A stretch of 16,380 nucleotides of DNA from Cryomorphaceae bacterium. Lineage in GTDB: Bacteria > Bacteroidota > Bacteroidia > Flavobacteriales > BACL11. A program made the position numbers and the translations under genes. The notes beneath the pieces are model-generated. The model had not been told where the DNA came from and did not search any database. It worked only from the letters and a program-made list of their open reading frames with translations. The stretch spans positions 1 to 16,380 of the forward strand of contig JACNFT010000023.1 of NCBI GenBank assembly GCA_014384505.1. Direction: 5' to 3'. Positions 1-6,390 of the stretch are shown piece by piece; the stretch's first letter is position 1; each line of letters opens with the position of its first letter.

Positions 1-265
1 TGGAGCAGGGTGGTGTTTTTCCAAAATGGGCACAAGGTTCAAGGTTTACATAAAGCGTAGATTTAGGGAGTAAACTTTTGTCTTTTACACTAGTAATTGC
101 ATTTACTTCAGCATGTTCTTTACCATATTCCATATGATATCCTTCTCCAATTATTTTATTTTCATAAACAATAACTGAACCTACCATTGGGTTTGGAGAA
201 ACATTCTCTAAACCTTTGGACGCTAACTCCAAGCACCTGTTCATGAAAAACTCCTGATTTTGCAT
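1..265 (-). CDS. ribD: RibD, riboflavin biosynthesis deaminase/reductase (5' part only)
   Basis: The first 88 codons of a minus-strand gene start at ATG 265-263 and run off the left edge. They form the N-terminal deaminase domain of the bifunctional enzyme that deaminates diaminohydroxyphosphoribosylaminopyrimidine and then reduces the ribosyl side chain in riboflavin synthesis (cytosolic). Visible signatures are SPNPMVGSVIV (residues 23-33), the zinc/catalytic HAEVNAI with His51 and Glu53, and EPCAHFGKTPPC with zinc-binding Cys78 and Cys87. The C-terminal reductase domain lies outside the window. The start at 265 is preferred over Met8 (244-242) because residues 1-8 (MQNQEFFM) align with the usual RibD N-terminus and a promoter motif lies 4 bases upstream. 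The gene is divergent from prmC. Identity is secure; completeness cannot be judged. Confidence 0.93.
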   Translation of the reverse strand, partial: MQNQEFFMNRCLELASKGLENVSPNPMVGSVIVYENKIIGEGYHMEYGKEHAEVNAITSVKDKSLLPKSTLYVNLEPCAHFGKTPPCS

Positions 266-269
266 GCTT

Positions 270-277
270 CAAAAATA
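270..277 (-). promoter_or_regulatory. TAnnTTTG -7 promoter element of ribD
   Basis: On the minus strand this reads TATTTTTG, an exact match to the Bacteroidota -7 consensus TAnnTTTG. It ends 4 bases before the ribD ATG at 265. With the usual short distance from this element to the transcription start, the mRNA would begin at or next to the start codon, so it would be leaderless or nearly so. I see no clear -33 TTTG partner. Confidence 0.5.
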
Positions 278-286
278 GCAAAATCA

Positions 287-294
287 TACCTTTG
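287..294 (+). promoter_or_regulatory. TAnnTTTG -7 promoter element of prmC
   Basis: TACCTTTG is an exact match to the Bacteroidota -7 consensus. It is followed by 4 bases and then a GTG at 299. A TTTG at 259-262 could be the -33 partner, but the 24-base spacer is somewhat long. The element lies inside the reading frame that would start at ATG 260, which argues that 260 is not the real start. Confidence 0.55.
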
Positions 295-298
295 TCCT

Positions 299-1132
299 GT
301 GGAAAAAGTCAGCAATATTATACCGTATTTTATTAAGCAGTTAAATGGCATTGTCCAAGAGCGTGAAATTATTTCATTGGCTTACATCAGTATTGACTTT
401 CTTTTGGGTTATAATCGCTCGGACTGTATTATTCATTCAGACAAGGATATTACTAGTGAGGTATCAGATAGAATTAAACAGATAATCGTGGATTTAAAAA
501 CGAATAAGCCCATACAACACATTATAGGTGAAGCTGAGTTTTATGAATTAAAATTCAACGTAAATGAGCACACATTAATTCCAAGACCAGAAACAGAAGA
601 ATTAGTAAAATGGATATTGGAGCATGAATTTAGCTCTGCTTTAGATATCGGAACAGGTTCAGGTTGTATTGCTATTGCTTTAAGGAAAAATATAGGTGCA
701 GAAATTTCGGCTATTGATGTGTCTGAATCTGCTTTATTGGTGGCTAAAGAAAATGCAAAAATTAATGAAGTTGAAATTAACTTTTTACTTCAGGATATTT
801 TAAAAACGACCGCCTTACCAAAAGCGGATGTTATAGTAAGCAACCCTCCATATGTATTAGATATGGAAAAAGAAATAATGCTAGATAATGTATTGAATAA
901 TGAACCTCATTTAGCTCTGTTTGTTCCTGATAATAATCCTTTATTATTTTATAAAAAAATAGCTGAACTTGCATTTACAAGTTTATCAAAAAACGGATTG
1001 TTATTCTTTGAAATAAACGAACGGTTTGGTAAGCAAACAGTAGCCATGTTAAATGCTATTGGTTTTGTTGATATTGAGTTGAAAAAAGATATAAACGATA
1101 AGGATAGAATGATAAAAGCTACAAAGAATTAA
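299..1132 (+). CDS. prmC: PrmC (HemK), release factor glutamine methyltransferase
   Basis: SAM-dependent N5-glutamine methyltransferase that methylates the GGQ glutamine of peptide-chain release factors in the cytosol. With the GTG 299 start it is 277 residues, normal for the family. A helical N-terminal substrate-binding domain is followed by LIPRPETEELV, the SAM-binding loop LDIGTGSGCIAIAL (Gly118, Gly120, Gly122) and the catalytic NPPY (182-185) that holds the glutamine amide. The frame is open back to an ATG at 260, but that start would overlap the divergent ribD start and would lie upstream of the TACCTTTG promoter element at 287-294. The conserved part also begins right at EKVSNIIPYF, so GTG 299 is chosen. 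The product is very secure; the start codon is an inference. Confidence 0.93.
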   Translation: MEKVSNIIPYFIKQLNGIVQEREIISLAYISIDFLLGYNRSDCIIHSDKDITSEVSDRIKQIIVDLKTNKPIQHIIGEAEFYELKFNVNEHTLIPRPETEELVKWILEHEFSSALDIGTGSGCIAIALRKNIGAEISAIDVSESALLVAKENAKINEVEINFLLQDILKTTALPKADVIVSNPPYVLDMEKEIMLDNVLNNEPHLALFVPDNNPLLFYKKIAELAFTSLSKNGLLFFEINERFGKQTVAMLNAIGFVDIELKKDINDKDRMIKATKN

Positions 1133-1133
1133 T

Positions 1134-1141
1134 TATTTTTG
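1134..1141 (+). promoter_or_regulatory. TAnnTTTG -7 promoter element before the small ORF and ligA
   Basis: TATTTTTG matches the Bacteroidota -7 consensus exactly and lies just after the prmC stop codon. It is 10 bases before the ATG of a 21-codon ORF and 76 bases before ligA. No convincing -33 TTTG is visible, and in AT-rich DNA this motif can arise by chance, so support is moderate. Confidence 0.4.
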
Positions 1142-1151
1142 AAAAAGATAA

Positions 1152-1217
1152 ATGATAATAAAAGAAGAAGATTTAAATGAACAAAAACAATGGTCAGCTG
1201 TACTTTATAATTTCTAA
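1152..1217 (+). CDS. Small ORF, 21 residues, abutting ligA (putative)
   Basis: An ATG at 1152 opens a 21-codon frame (MIIKEEDLNEQKQWSAVLYNF) whose TAA at 1215-1217 is directly followed by the ligA ATG at 1218. A TATTTTTG promoter element ends 10 bases upstream. I recognise no family; the peptide is charged, with no signal peptide or membrane segment. Its placement would suit a leader peptide or a translational-coupling ORF for ligA. It could equally be a chance frame in the 5' untranslated region or the remnant of a lost gene between prmC and ligA. Nothing in the sequence proves that it is translated. Confidence 0.25.
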   Translation: MIIKEEDLNEQKQWSAVLYNF

Positions 1218-3209
1218 ATGAAACCACTCGAACGCATAGCGTTTTTAAGAAAAGAATTATCGAAACATAATCATGCCTATTATGTGAATGATGCTCCTGT
1301 AATTTCAGATTTTGAATTTGATCAATTATTGTCTGAACTTCAGGAATTAGAAATTCATCACCCTGATTTGTTTGATAAAAATTCACCAACACAAAGAGTG
1401 GGAGGTGAAGTGCTGGATGGATTTACAGCCGTAAAGCATAATTACAGAATGCTTTCTTTAGGAAATACCTACTCCCCTAAAGATTTACATGATTTTGATG
1501 TTCGGATTAATAAACTAACAGATGATAATTTTGAGTATGTATGCGAGTTAAAATATGATGGAATTTCCATTAGTTTGACTTATGAAAATGGAGAGCTAAT
1601 ACAAGCATTAACTAGGGGAGATGGTACACAAGGAGATGACGTTACAGCTAATGTAAAAACGATTAAAAGTATACCTTTAAAATTAAAAGGAGATTATCCT
1701 GAAAAGTTTGAAATTAGAGGAGAGATTTTCTTGCCAATTGCAGGTTTAGTTCAAATGAATGAGATAAGAATTGAACAAGGTTTAGAACCTTATGCTAACC
1801 CAAGAAATACGGCATCAGGGAGTTTAAAATTACTTGATACTAAAGAAGTTGCTAAACGCCCTTTGGATTGTTATCTATATTATTTGCTTGGGAATAATTT
1901 ACCAAGCAATACCCATTTTGATAATTTACAAAAAGCAAAGGAGTGGGGTTTTAAAATTCCATCAGAAATAGAAAGGCATAAAACAATTAATGATGTATTG
2001 ATATTTATAGAAAAATGGGATGCTAAACGCCATGATTTGCCCTACGAAATTGATGGGATTGTTATAAAAGTAAATGATATAAATCTGCAAGAAGAAATGG
2101 GTTTTACTGCCAAATCTCCAAGGTGGGCAATTTCCTATAAGTTTAAGGCAGAACAAGTTTCAACTATTTTAGAAGAAATCACTTATCAAGTTGGTCGTAC
2201 TGGGGCAATTACTCCTGTGGCTAACTTACTGCCCGTGCAATTAGCAGGAACAACTGTAAAGCGTGCCTCATTACATAATGCTGATCAAATTGAGAAATTG
2301 GACATTCGAGAAGGTGATAAGGTTTTTGTAGAAAAAGGAGGAGAGATTATTCCAAAAGTAGTGGGAGTGGAGTTAAAGGCTAGAGATTTATTTTCTCAGC
2401 CTACACGCTATATTACACATTGTCCTTCTTGTAGTACTGAATTAGTACGTAAGGAAGGAGATGTAAAGCATTATTGTCTGAATGCTGAAAGTTGCCCACC
2501 ACAGATAAAAGGAAAGTTTGAGCATTTTATTAGCCGTAAAGCCATGAATATTGATGGGCTTGGTGGGGAAACTATTGACCTTTTAATTCAAGAGGGATTA
2601 ATTTCTGAAATTTCTGATTTATATCTTTTAGAAAAGGAAGATGTGTTGCCTCTAGAAAGAATAGCAGAAAAATCTGCTGAGAATTTAATACTAGGATTAA
2701 AGGCTTCAAAAAATATTCCTTTTGAAAGAGTGTTATTTGGGCTTGGGATAAGGTATGTTGGGGAAACTGTGGCAAAAGTTTTAGCAAAGCACTTTAAAAC
2801 AATTGATGCAATAATTACTGCAGATATGGAAACCATGATTGCAGTAGATGAAATTGGAGATAAGATTGCTGAGAGTGTAATTTTATATTTTTCACAGCAA
2901 AAAAACATTGATTTAATAACTGCTCTTAAAAATTCAGGATTACAATTCGTCTCTAAAGTTGAAGACACTTCAAAATCTGAACACTTAAAAGGAATGAGGA
3001 TTGTGGTTTCAGGTGTGTTTAATATATTTTCTAGAAATGAGCTTAAAAAAATGATTGAGGAACATGGAGGAAAAAATGTAGGTTCTATTTCAAAAAGCAC
3101 TACTTTTGTTCTGGCTGGAGAAAATATGGGGCCTAGTAAAAAAGAAAAAGCAGAAAGTTTAGGAGTAAATATAGTAAATGAAGATGAATTTTTAGCAAAA
3201 ATTAGTTAA
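1218..3209 (+). CDS. ligA: LigA, NAD+-dependent DNA ligase
   Basis: Seals nicks in duplex DNA using NAD+, joining Okazaki fragments and completing excision repair. The 663 residues are full length. Domain order is complete: N-terminal Ia domain with HNHAYYVNDAPVISD; adenylation domain with the nucleotidyl-lysine motif ELKYDG (Lys112); OB fold; a zinc finger with Cys402, Cys405, Cys420 and Cys426, the same spacing as in E. coli LigA; helix-hairpin-helix repeats (about 440-580); and a C-terminal BRCT domain from about residue 587. The start at 1218 fits the family N-terminus. The stop TAA at 3207-3209 shares one base with the next ATG, suggesting coupled translation. Nothing is missing or unusual. 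Confidence 0.97.
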   Translation: MKPLERIAFLRKELSKHNHAYYVNDAPVISDFEFDQLLSELQELEIHHPDLFDKNSPTQRVGGEVLDGFTAVKHNYRMLSLGNTYSPKDLHDFDVRINKLTDDNFEYVCELKYDGISISLTYENGELIQALTRGDGTQGDDVTANVKTIKSIPLKLKGDYPEKFEIRGEIFLPIAGLVQMNEIRIEQGLEPYANPRNTASGSLKLLDTKEVAKRPLDCYLYYLLGNNLPSNTHFDNLQKAKEWGFKIPSEIERHKTINDVLIFIEKWDAKRHDLPYEIDGIVIKVNDINLQEEMGFTAKSPRWAISYKFKAEQVSTILEEITYQVGRTGAITPVANLLPVQLAGTTVKRASLHNADQIEKLDIREGDKVFVEKGGEIIPKVVGVELKARDLFSQPTRYITHCPSCSTELVRKEGDVKHYCLNAESCPPQIKGKFEHFISRKAMNIDGLGGETIDLLIQEGLISEISDLYLLEKEDVLPLERIAEKSAENLILGLKASKNIPFERVLFGLGIRYVGETVAKVLAKHFKTIDAIITADMETMIAVDEIGDKIAESVILYFSQQKNIDLITALKNSGLQFVSKVEDTSKSEHLKGMRIVVSGVFNIFSRNELKKMIEEHGGKNVGSISKSTTFVLAGENMGPSKKEKAESLGVNIVNEDEFLAKIS

Positions 3210-3751
3210 TGAAATTTATAGAAAATACAAAGAAAAAAATTGGGAAATGGGTTTTTCAAAAAGAGTTGAAAACCAATAAGCGCTTAAAAGAGGTTTGTAA
3301 CTTGGATGCTGCAATGTCCGTAGGTATTTTATATGACGCTACTTCAGAAGAGCAAATTAAGCAAGTAAAACCTTTTGTCGATTATTTTTCTGATTTAAAG
3401 AAGGATGTAAAAGCATTAGGCTATGTAAATGCTAAGCAGTTGTCCTACTGTCATATCCCTAAGTTAAAATATGATTTCTTTTATCAGAAAGACCTTAATT
3501 GGTATTATAAACCACATAATTATATTATCGATAATTTTGTAAAAAAGGAGTATGATATTTTGATTAATTTATGTGATGGTAGTTGTATTCCTATTAAATA
3601 TTTAGTAGCAAGTTCTTTAGCACATTTTAAGATTGGACAACATGAAAACGGGTATGAAATCTATGATTTGATGATTGCATTAAAAGAAGATAAAAGCATG
3701 CATAAACTCATGCATGAAATAAAGCATTACATCAATTTAATAAATAAGTAA
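3209..3751 (+). CDS. Uncharacterised Bacteroidota-conserved protein (DUF6913-like)
   Basis: A 180-residue soluble protein of unknown function. It resembles the DUF6913 family that I know as a Bacteroidota-restricted neighbour of dapA; the match is from memory and was not searched. Visible features are a basic N-terminus (about residues 1-30), a central segment where a conserved YDILINL strand precedes a small hydrophobic helix, and SLAHFKIGQHENGYEIYDLMI near residues 130-155. A Lys/His-rich C-terminus holds KSMHKLMHEIKHY. There is no signal peptide, membrane helix or recognisable catalytic motif. It overlaps ligA by one base and ends one base before dapA, so it is co-transcribed with both. 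Possible link to DNA ligation or lysine synthesis is only by position. Confidence 0.8.
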   Translation: MKFIENTKKKIGKWVFQKELKTNKRLKEVCNLDAAMSVGILYDATSEEQIKQVKPFVDYFSDLKKDVKALGYVNAKQLSYCHIPKLKYDFFYQKDLNWYYKPHNYIIDNFVKKEYDILINLCDGSCIPIKYLVASSLAHFKIGQHENGYEIYDLMIALKEDKSMHKLMHEIKHYINLINK

Positions 3752-3752
3752 A

Positions 3753-4622
3753 ATGGAAATAATTAAAGGAACAGGAGTGGCGCTTATTACACCTTTTAAT
3801 GAGGATTTGAGTATAGATTACGTAGGCCTTGAAAAGCTAATAAATTATCAAATTGAAGGAGGAATTGATTATTTAGTTTTGATGGGTACAACTGGTGAAA
3901 GTGCAGTTTTGTCAAAAGAAGAAAAGCAAGCAATAATTGCTTTTTGTATAAAGATTAATAACGGTTTATTGCCTATTGTTTTGGGTATTGGAGGAAATAA
4001 TACTTTAGCTTTGGTAGAGGAAATTAAGCAGACAAATTTTAAAGGTGTTGATGCGATACTTTCTGTTTCGCCTTGTTATAATAAACCTACTCAAGAAGGG
4101 ATTTATCAGCATTATAAAATGATTGCACAAGTATGTCCTTTGCCAATTATATTGTACAATGTACCTGGGCGTACAGCTAGCAACATGGAGGCTGAAACTA
4201 CTTTGCGTCTGGCAAATGATTTTAAAAATATAGTTTCTGTAAAAGAAGCTTCAGGTGATATGTATCAAATTATGAAAATTATTAAAAATAAACCTAGTAA
4301 TTTTTTAGTGCTATCTGGTGATGACGGACTTACTTTACCTATGATTTATATGGGAGCAGAGGGAGTTGTTTCAGTAATTGGACAGTCGCATCCTAAGGAG
4401 TATTCTGATATGGTTTCTTTTGGAATGTCAGGAAATAATAACATTGCTAATCAATTGCACTATAAATTGTATGATTTTTATGGACCCTTTTATGCAGAGG
4501 GAAACCCAACAGGAGTAAAAGCGTGTCTGGAATTGTTAGGAATTTGTAAGTCCTTTGTTCGTCCGCCACTTGTTGGAGCAAGTGATGCAATAAAAAAGGA
4601 ACTTAAAAGTTTATTGAAGTAA
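3753..4622 (+). CDS. dapA: DapA, 4-hydroxy-tetrahydrodipicolinate synthase
   Basis: Condenses pyruvate with aspartate semialdehyde, the first committed step to diaminopimelate and lysine, in the cytosol. The 289-residue TIM barrel is the normal length. Visible active-site parts are GTTGES with Thr46 and Thr47, CYNKPTQEG with Tyr109, YNVPGRT with Tyr135, and the Schiff-base Lys164 in VKEASGD. Tyr109, Thr47 and Tyr135 make up the proton relay known from E. coli DapA. A Cys (108) stands where E. coli has Tyr106, next to the relay Tyr. The gene begins one base after the preceding stop and its own stop overlaps the next ATG by one base, so it sits inside a tight operon. Confidence 0.97.
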   Translation: MEIIKGTGVALITPFNEDLSIDYVGLEKLINYQIEGGIDYLVLMGTTGESAVLSKEEKQAIIAFCIKINNGLLPIVLGIGGNNTLALVEEIKQTNFKGVDAILSVSPCYNKPTQEGIYQHYKMIAQVCPLPIILYNVPGRTASNMEAETTLRLANDFKNIVSVKEASGDMYQIMKIIKNKPSNFLVLSGDDGLTLPMIYMGAEGVVSVIGQSHPKEYSDMVSFGMSGNNNIANQLHYKLYDFYGPFYAEGNPTGVKACLELLGICKSFVRPPLVGASDAIKKELKSLLK

Positions 4623-5155
4623 TGAAAAATATAATCCTAATAATTATGGCAATCTTCTCCTTTACTAATAGTAATGCACAAAAATCAATTTATGATATAG
4701 CAATTAATGATATTGCCGGTAATCCTATCGATTTAAATGAGTTTAAGGGCAAGCATATCCTATTTGTTAATGTGGCTTCAGAATGTGGTTTTACCCCACA
4801 ATATGCAGGCTTAGAAGAGTTGCATCAGCAGTATAAAAATGATTTAATTGTGATTGGCTTACCCTGTAATCAATTTGGAGGGCAGGAACCAGAGGCTGAA
4901 AAAGAGATTCAGCAGTTTTGCACTAAAAACTTTGGAGTTACTTTTTTATTGACCGAAAAAATTGAAGTTAAAGGAGATGAGAAACACCCACTTTATAGCT
5001 GGTTAACGGATAAAAAAATAAATGGAAAATCAAGTTCTACCGTAAAATGGAATTTTCAGAAATATATTGTTGATGAAAAAGGAGAGTTTGTAAATTACTT
5101 TTACTCCACAACAAAGCCATTAAGCCCAAAAATCACTTCAATACTAAAGCAATAA
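4622..5155 (+). CDS. Exported glutathione-peroxidase-family (probably thioredoxin-dependent) peroxidase
   Basis: A 177-residue thioredoxin-fold peroxidase that reduces hydroperoxides. An N-terminal hydrophobic segment ending SNAQ (residues 1-20) looks like a Sec signal peptide, so the enzyme is probably periplasmic. The catalytic tetrad of non-selenium GPx enzymes is present: Cys55 in VASECGFTPQY, Gln84 in PCNQFGGQEP, and Trp143/Asn144 in VKWNFQKY. Cys100 in QFCTKNFGVTF matches the resolving cysteine of thioredoxin-using members such as yeast Gpx3, so thioredoxin is the likelier reductant. ATG 4622 overlaps the dapA stop by one base. It appears to be the last gene of the ligA-dapA unit. Family assignment is firm; reductant and location are inferred. 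Confidence 0.9.
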   Translation: MKNIILIIMAIFSFTNSNAQKSIYDIAINDIAGNPIDLNEFKGKHILFVNVASECGFTPQYAGLEELHQQYKNDLIVIGLPCNQFGGQEPEAEKEIQQFCTKNFGVTFLLTEKIEVKGDEKHPLYSWLTDKKINGKSSSTVKWNFQKYIVDEKGEFVNYFYSTTKPLSPKITSILKQ

Positions 5156-5169
5156 AATCAAATTATTGC
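5149..5169 (+). terminator. AT-rich hairpin at the end of the peroxidase gene (weak terminator candidate)
   Basis: GCAATAA (5149-5155) and TTATTGC (5163-5169) form a perfect 7-bp stem around a 7-base loop, and the left arm contains the TAA stop. No uninterrupted T-run follows (ACTTTACT), so it is at best a weak or attenuating terminator ahead of the bamD promoter. Confidence 0.25.
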
Positions 5170-5216
5170 ACTTTACTAGATATAAAAATAATTTAGGAAT
5201 ATCCAAATATACCTTT

Positions 5217-5224
5217 TATCTTTG
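5217..5224 (+). promoter_or_regulatory. TAnnTTTG -7 promoter element of the bamD-recN operon
   Basis: TATCTTTG is an exact match to the Bacteroidota -7 consensus, 13 bases before the bamD ATG at 5238. A TTTA at 5192-5195, 21 bases upstream, is a one-mismatch -33 candidate. It is the only promoter-like site in the 82-base gap after the peroxidase gene, and no gaps occur between the five genes that follow. Confidence 0.55.
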
Positions 5225-5237
5225 CCCCATTAAAATT

Positions 5238-6050
5238 ATGATGAGAAAAATAACAACTATACTATTACTTGCTTTGGTCTTGAATTCTTGCGGAGAATAT
5301 CAAAAAGTATTAAAGAGTGATGATTACAACTATAAGTACACAAAAGCGGTTGCCTATTATGAAGCAGAAGATTTCAATAGAGCTATGCCTTTATTCAATG
5401 AATTATCGACAGTACTAAGAGGTACTGCAAAAATGGAGGAGGTAAGTTATTATTTTGCTTATTGTCATTATTCTGCTAGTGATAATTTAATGGCAGCTTA
5501 TTTGTTTAAGAACTATACTCAAAACTACCCGAATGGTAAGCATACTGAAGAATGTGCTTATATGACAGCATATTGTTATTATCTTGAAGCTCCTAATTAC
5601 TCCCTTGATGCAACTAATAATTACAAGGCTATAAATGAATTACAAGCTTTTGTTGATAGATTTCCTAATAGTGATAGAGTTGAAAAATGTAATGTATTGT
5701 TGGATGAGTTAAGAGCTATCTTATCTAAAAAAGCATTTGAAAATGCTAAACAATATTTTACAACAGAAAATTATAAATCGGCAATTATTGCCTTGGAAAA
5801 TGTATTGATTGATTTTCCATCTTATACTAACAGGGAAGAAGTACACTTTTTAATTGTAAAATCATCTTATTCACTAGCTGTTAATAGTATTAGTACTAAA
5901 GTTACTCCTAGGTTAAAAGCAACTTTAGATGCTTATGCTCAATTTAAGGATAATTACCCAAATAGTGATTTTATAAAAGATTTAGAAAACACTTATAATA
6001 AAACGAATCAAACTTTAACTGAATTAAAAGAAAACAAAGATGAAATTTAA
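5238..6050 (+). CDS. bamD: BamD, outer membrane protein assembly lipoprotein
   Basis: TPR-repeat lipoprotein of the BAM complex, which folds beta-barrel proteins into the outer membrane from its periplasmic face. From ATG 5238 it is 270 residues. A short lipoprotein signal ends in the lipobox LNSC with Cys18 as the lipidated residue, followed by tetratricopeptide-type helices (for example KAVAYYEAEDFNRAMPLFNEL, and NAKQYFTTENYKSAIIALE). The frame is open upstream to 5166, but that start would put 24 non-signal residues in front of the lipoprotein signal and lies upstream of the promoter motif. ATG 5241, one codon later, is equally possible. It overlaps rpoZ by 11 bases and heads the bamD-rpoZ-coaBC-porD-recN operon. 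Confidence 0.92.
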   Translation: MMRKITTILLLALVLNSCGEYQKVLKSDDYNYKYTKAVAYYEAEDFNRAMPLFNELSTVLRGTAKMEEVSYYFAYCHYSASDNLMAAYLFKNYTQNYPNGKHTEECAYMTAYCYYLEAPNYSLDATNNYKAINELQAFVDRFPNSDRVEKCNVLLDELRAILSKKAFENAKQYFTTENYKSAIIALENVLIDFPSYTNREEVHFLIVKSSYSLAVNSISTKVTPRLKATLDAYAQFKDNYPNSDFIKDLENTYNKTNQTLTELKENKDEI

Positions 6051-6390
6051 AAACACAGGAGCACAAAAATCTACAATCACTAGAGATGTAAATGATTTTG
6101 TTGATAAAACAGATAATATTTTCAAAGCTGTTTCGGTGATGGCAAAAAGATCAGCTCAAGTTAATGAAAAAATGAAAGCTGAATTAATGTTAAAATTAGA
6201 AGAGTTTGCATTAACACAAGAACAATTGGATGAGGTTTTTGAAAACCAAGAACAAATTGCAGTTTCAAAATTTTATGAAAGTTTACCAAAGCCATGGGCA
6301 ATTGCAATGAAAGAATTATTGAATGATGAAATCTATATGCGTGATGCTGATGCAGAAGAAAGTGTAGGGGATTCAAATAAAAATGCTTAA
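6040..6390 (+). CDS. rpoZ: RpoZ, RNA polymerase omega subunit (Rpb6 family)
   Basis: Small RNA polymerase subunit that supports folding and assembly of beta-prime. The 116 residues match the Bacteroidota form of omega: a short N-terminus (KSTITRDVNDF) is followed by the Rpb6/omega helix DNIFKAVSVMAKRSAQVNEK. A further helical part ends in an acidic tail (DADAEESVGDSNKNA). It overlaps the bamD end by 11 bases and the coaBC start by 8, so its translation is probably coupled on both sides. The same placement between bamD and coaBC is common in flavobacteria, which supports the call beyond the weak primary-sequence signature. Confidence 0.88.
   Translation: MKFKNTGAQKSTITRDVNDFVDKTDNIFKAVSVMAKRSAQVNEKMKAELMLKLEEFALTQEQLDEVFENQEQIAVSKFYESLPKPWAIAMKELLNDEIYMRDADAEESVGDSNKNA

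Noticed and set aside
260..298. Upstream extension of prmC to ATG 260
   Set aside because: It would overlap the divergent ribD start, contains the TACCTTTG promoter element, and adds 13 residues not typical of PrmC.
2588..3100. 170-codon open frame antisense to ligA
   Set aside because: It lies opposite the strongly conserved LigA C-terminal half; the peptide is Ser/Phe/Ile-rich with no family features, as expected of the complement of Lys/Glu-rich AT-rich coding sequence.
3697..3715. Two CATGCAT copies 5 bases apart inside the DUF6913-like gene
   Set aside because: They encode Met-His pairs in a Lys/His-rich helix and occur within the coding sequence; no operator role is supported.
5166..5237. 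Upstream extension of bamD
   Set aside because: It places 24 residues before a clear lipoprotein signal peptide and lies upstream of the promoter element.
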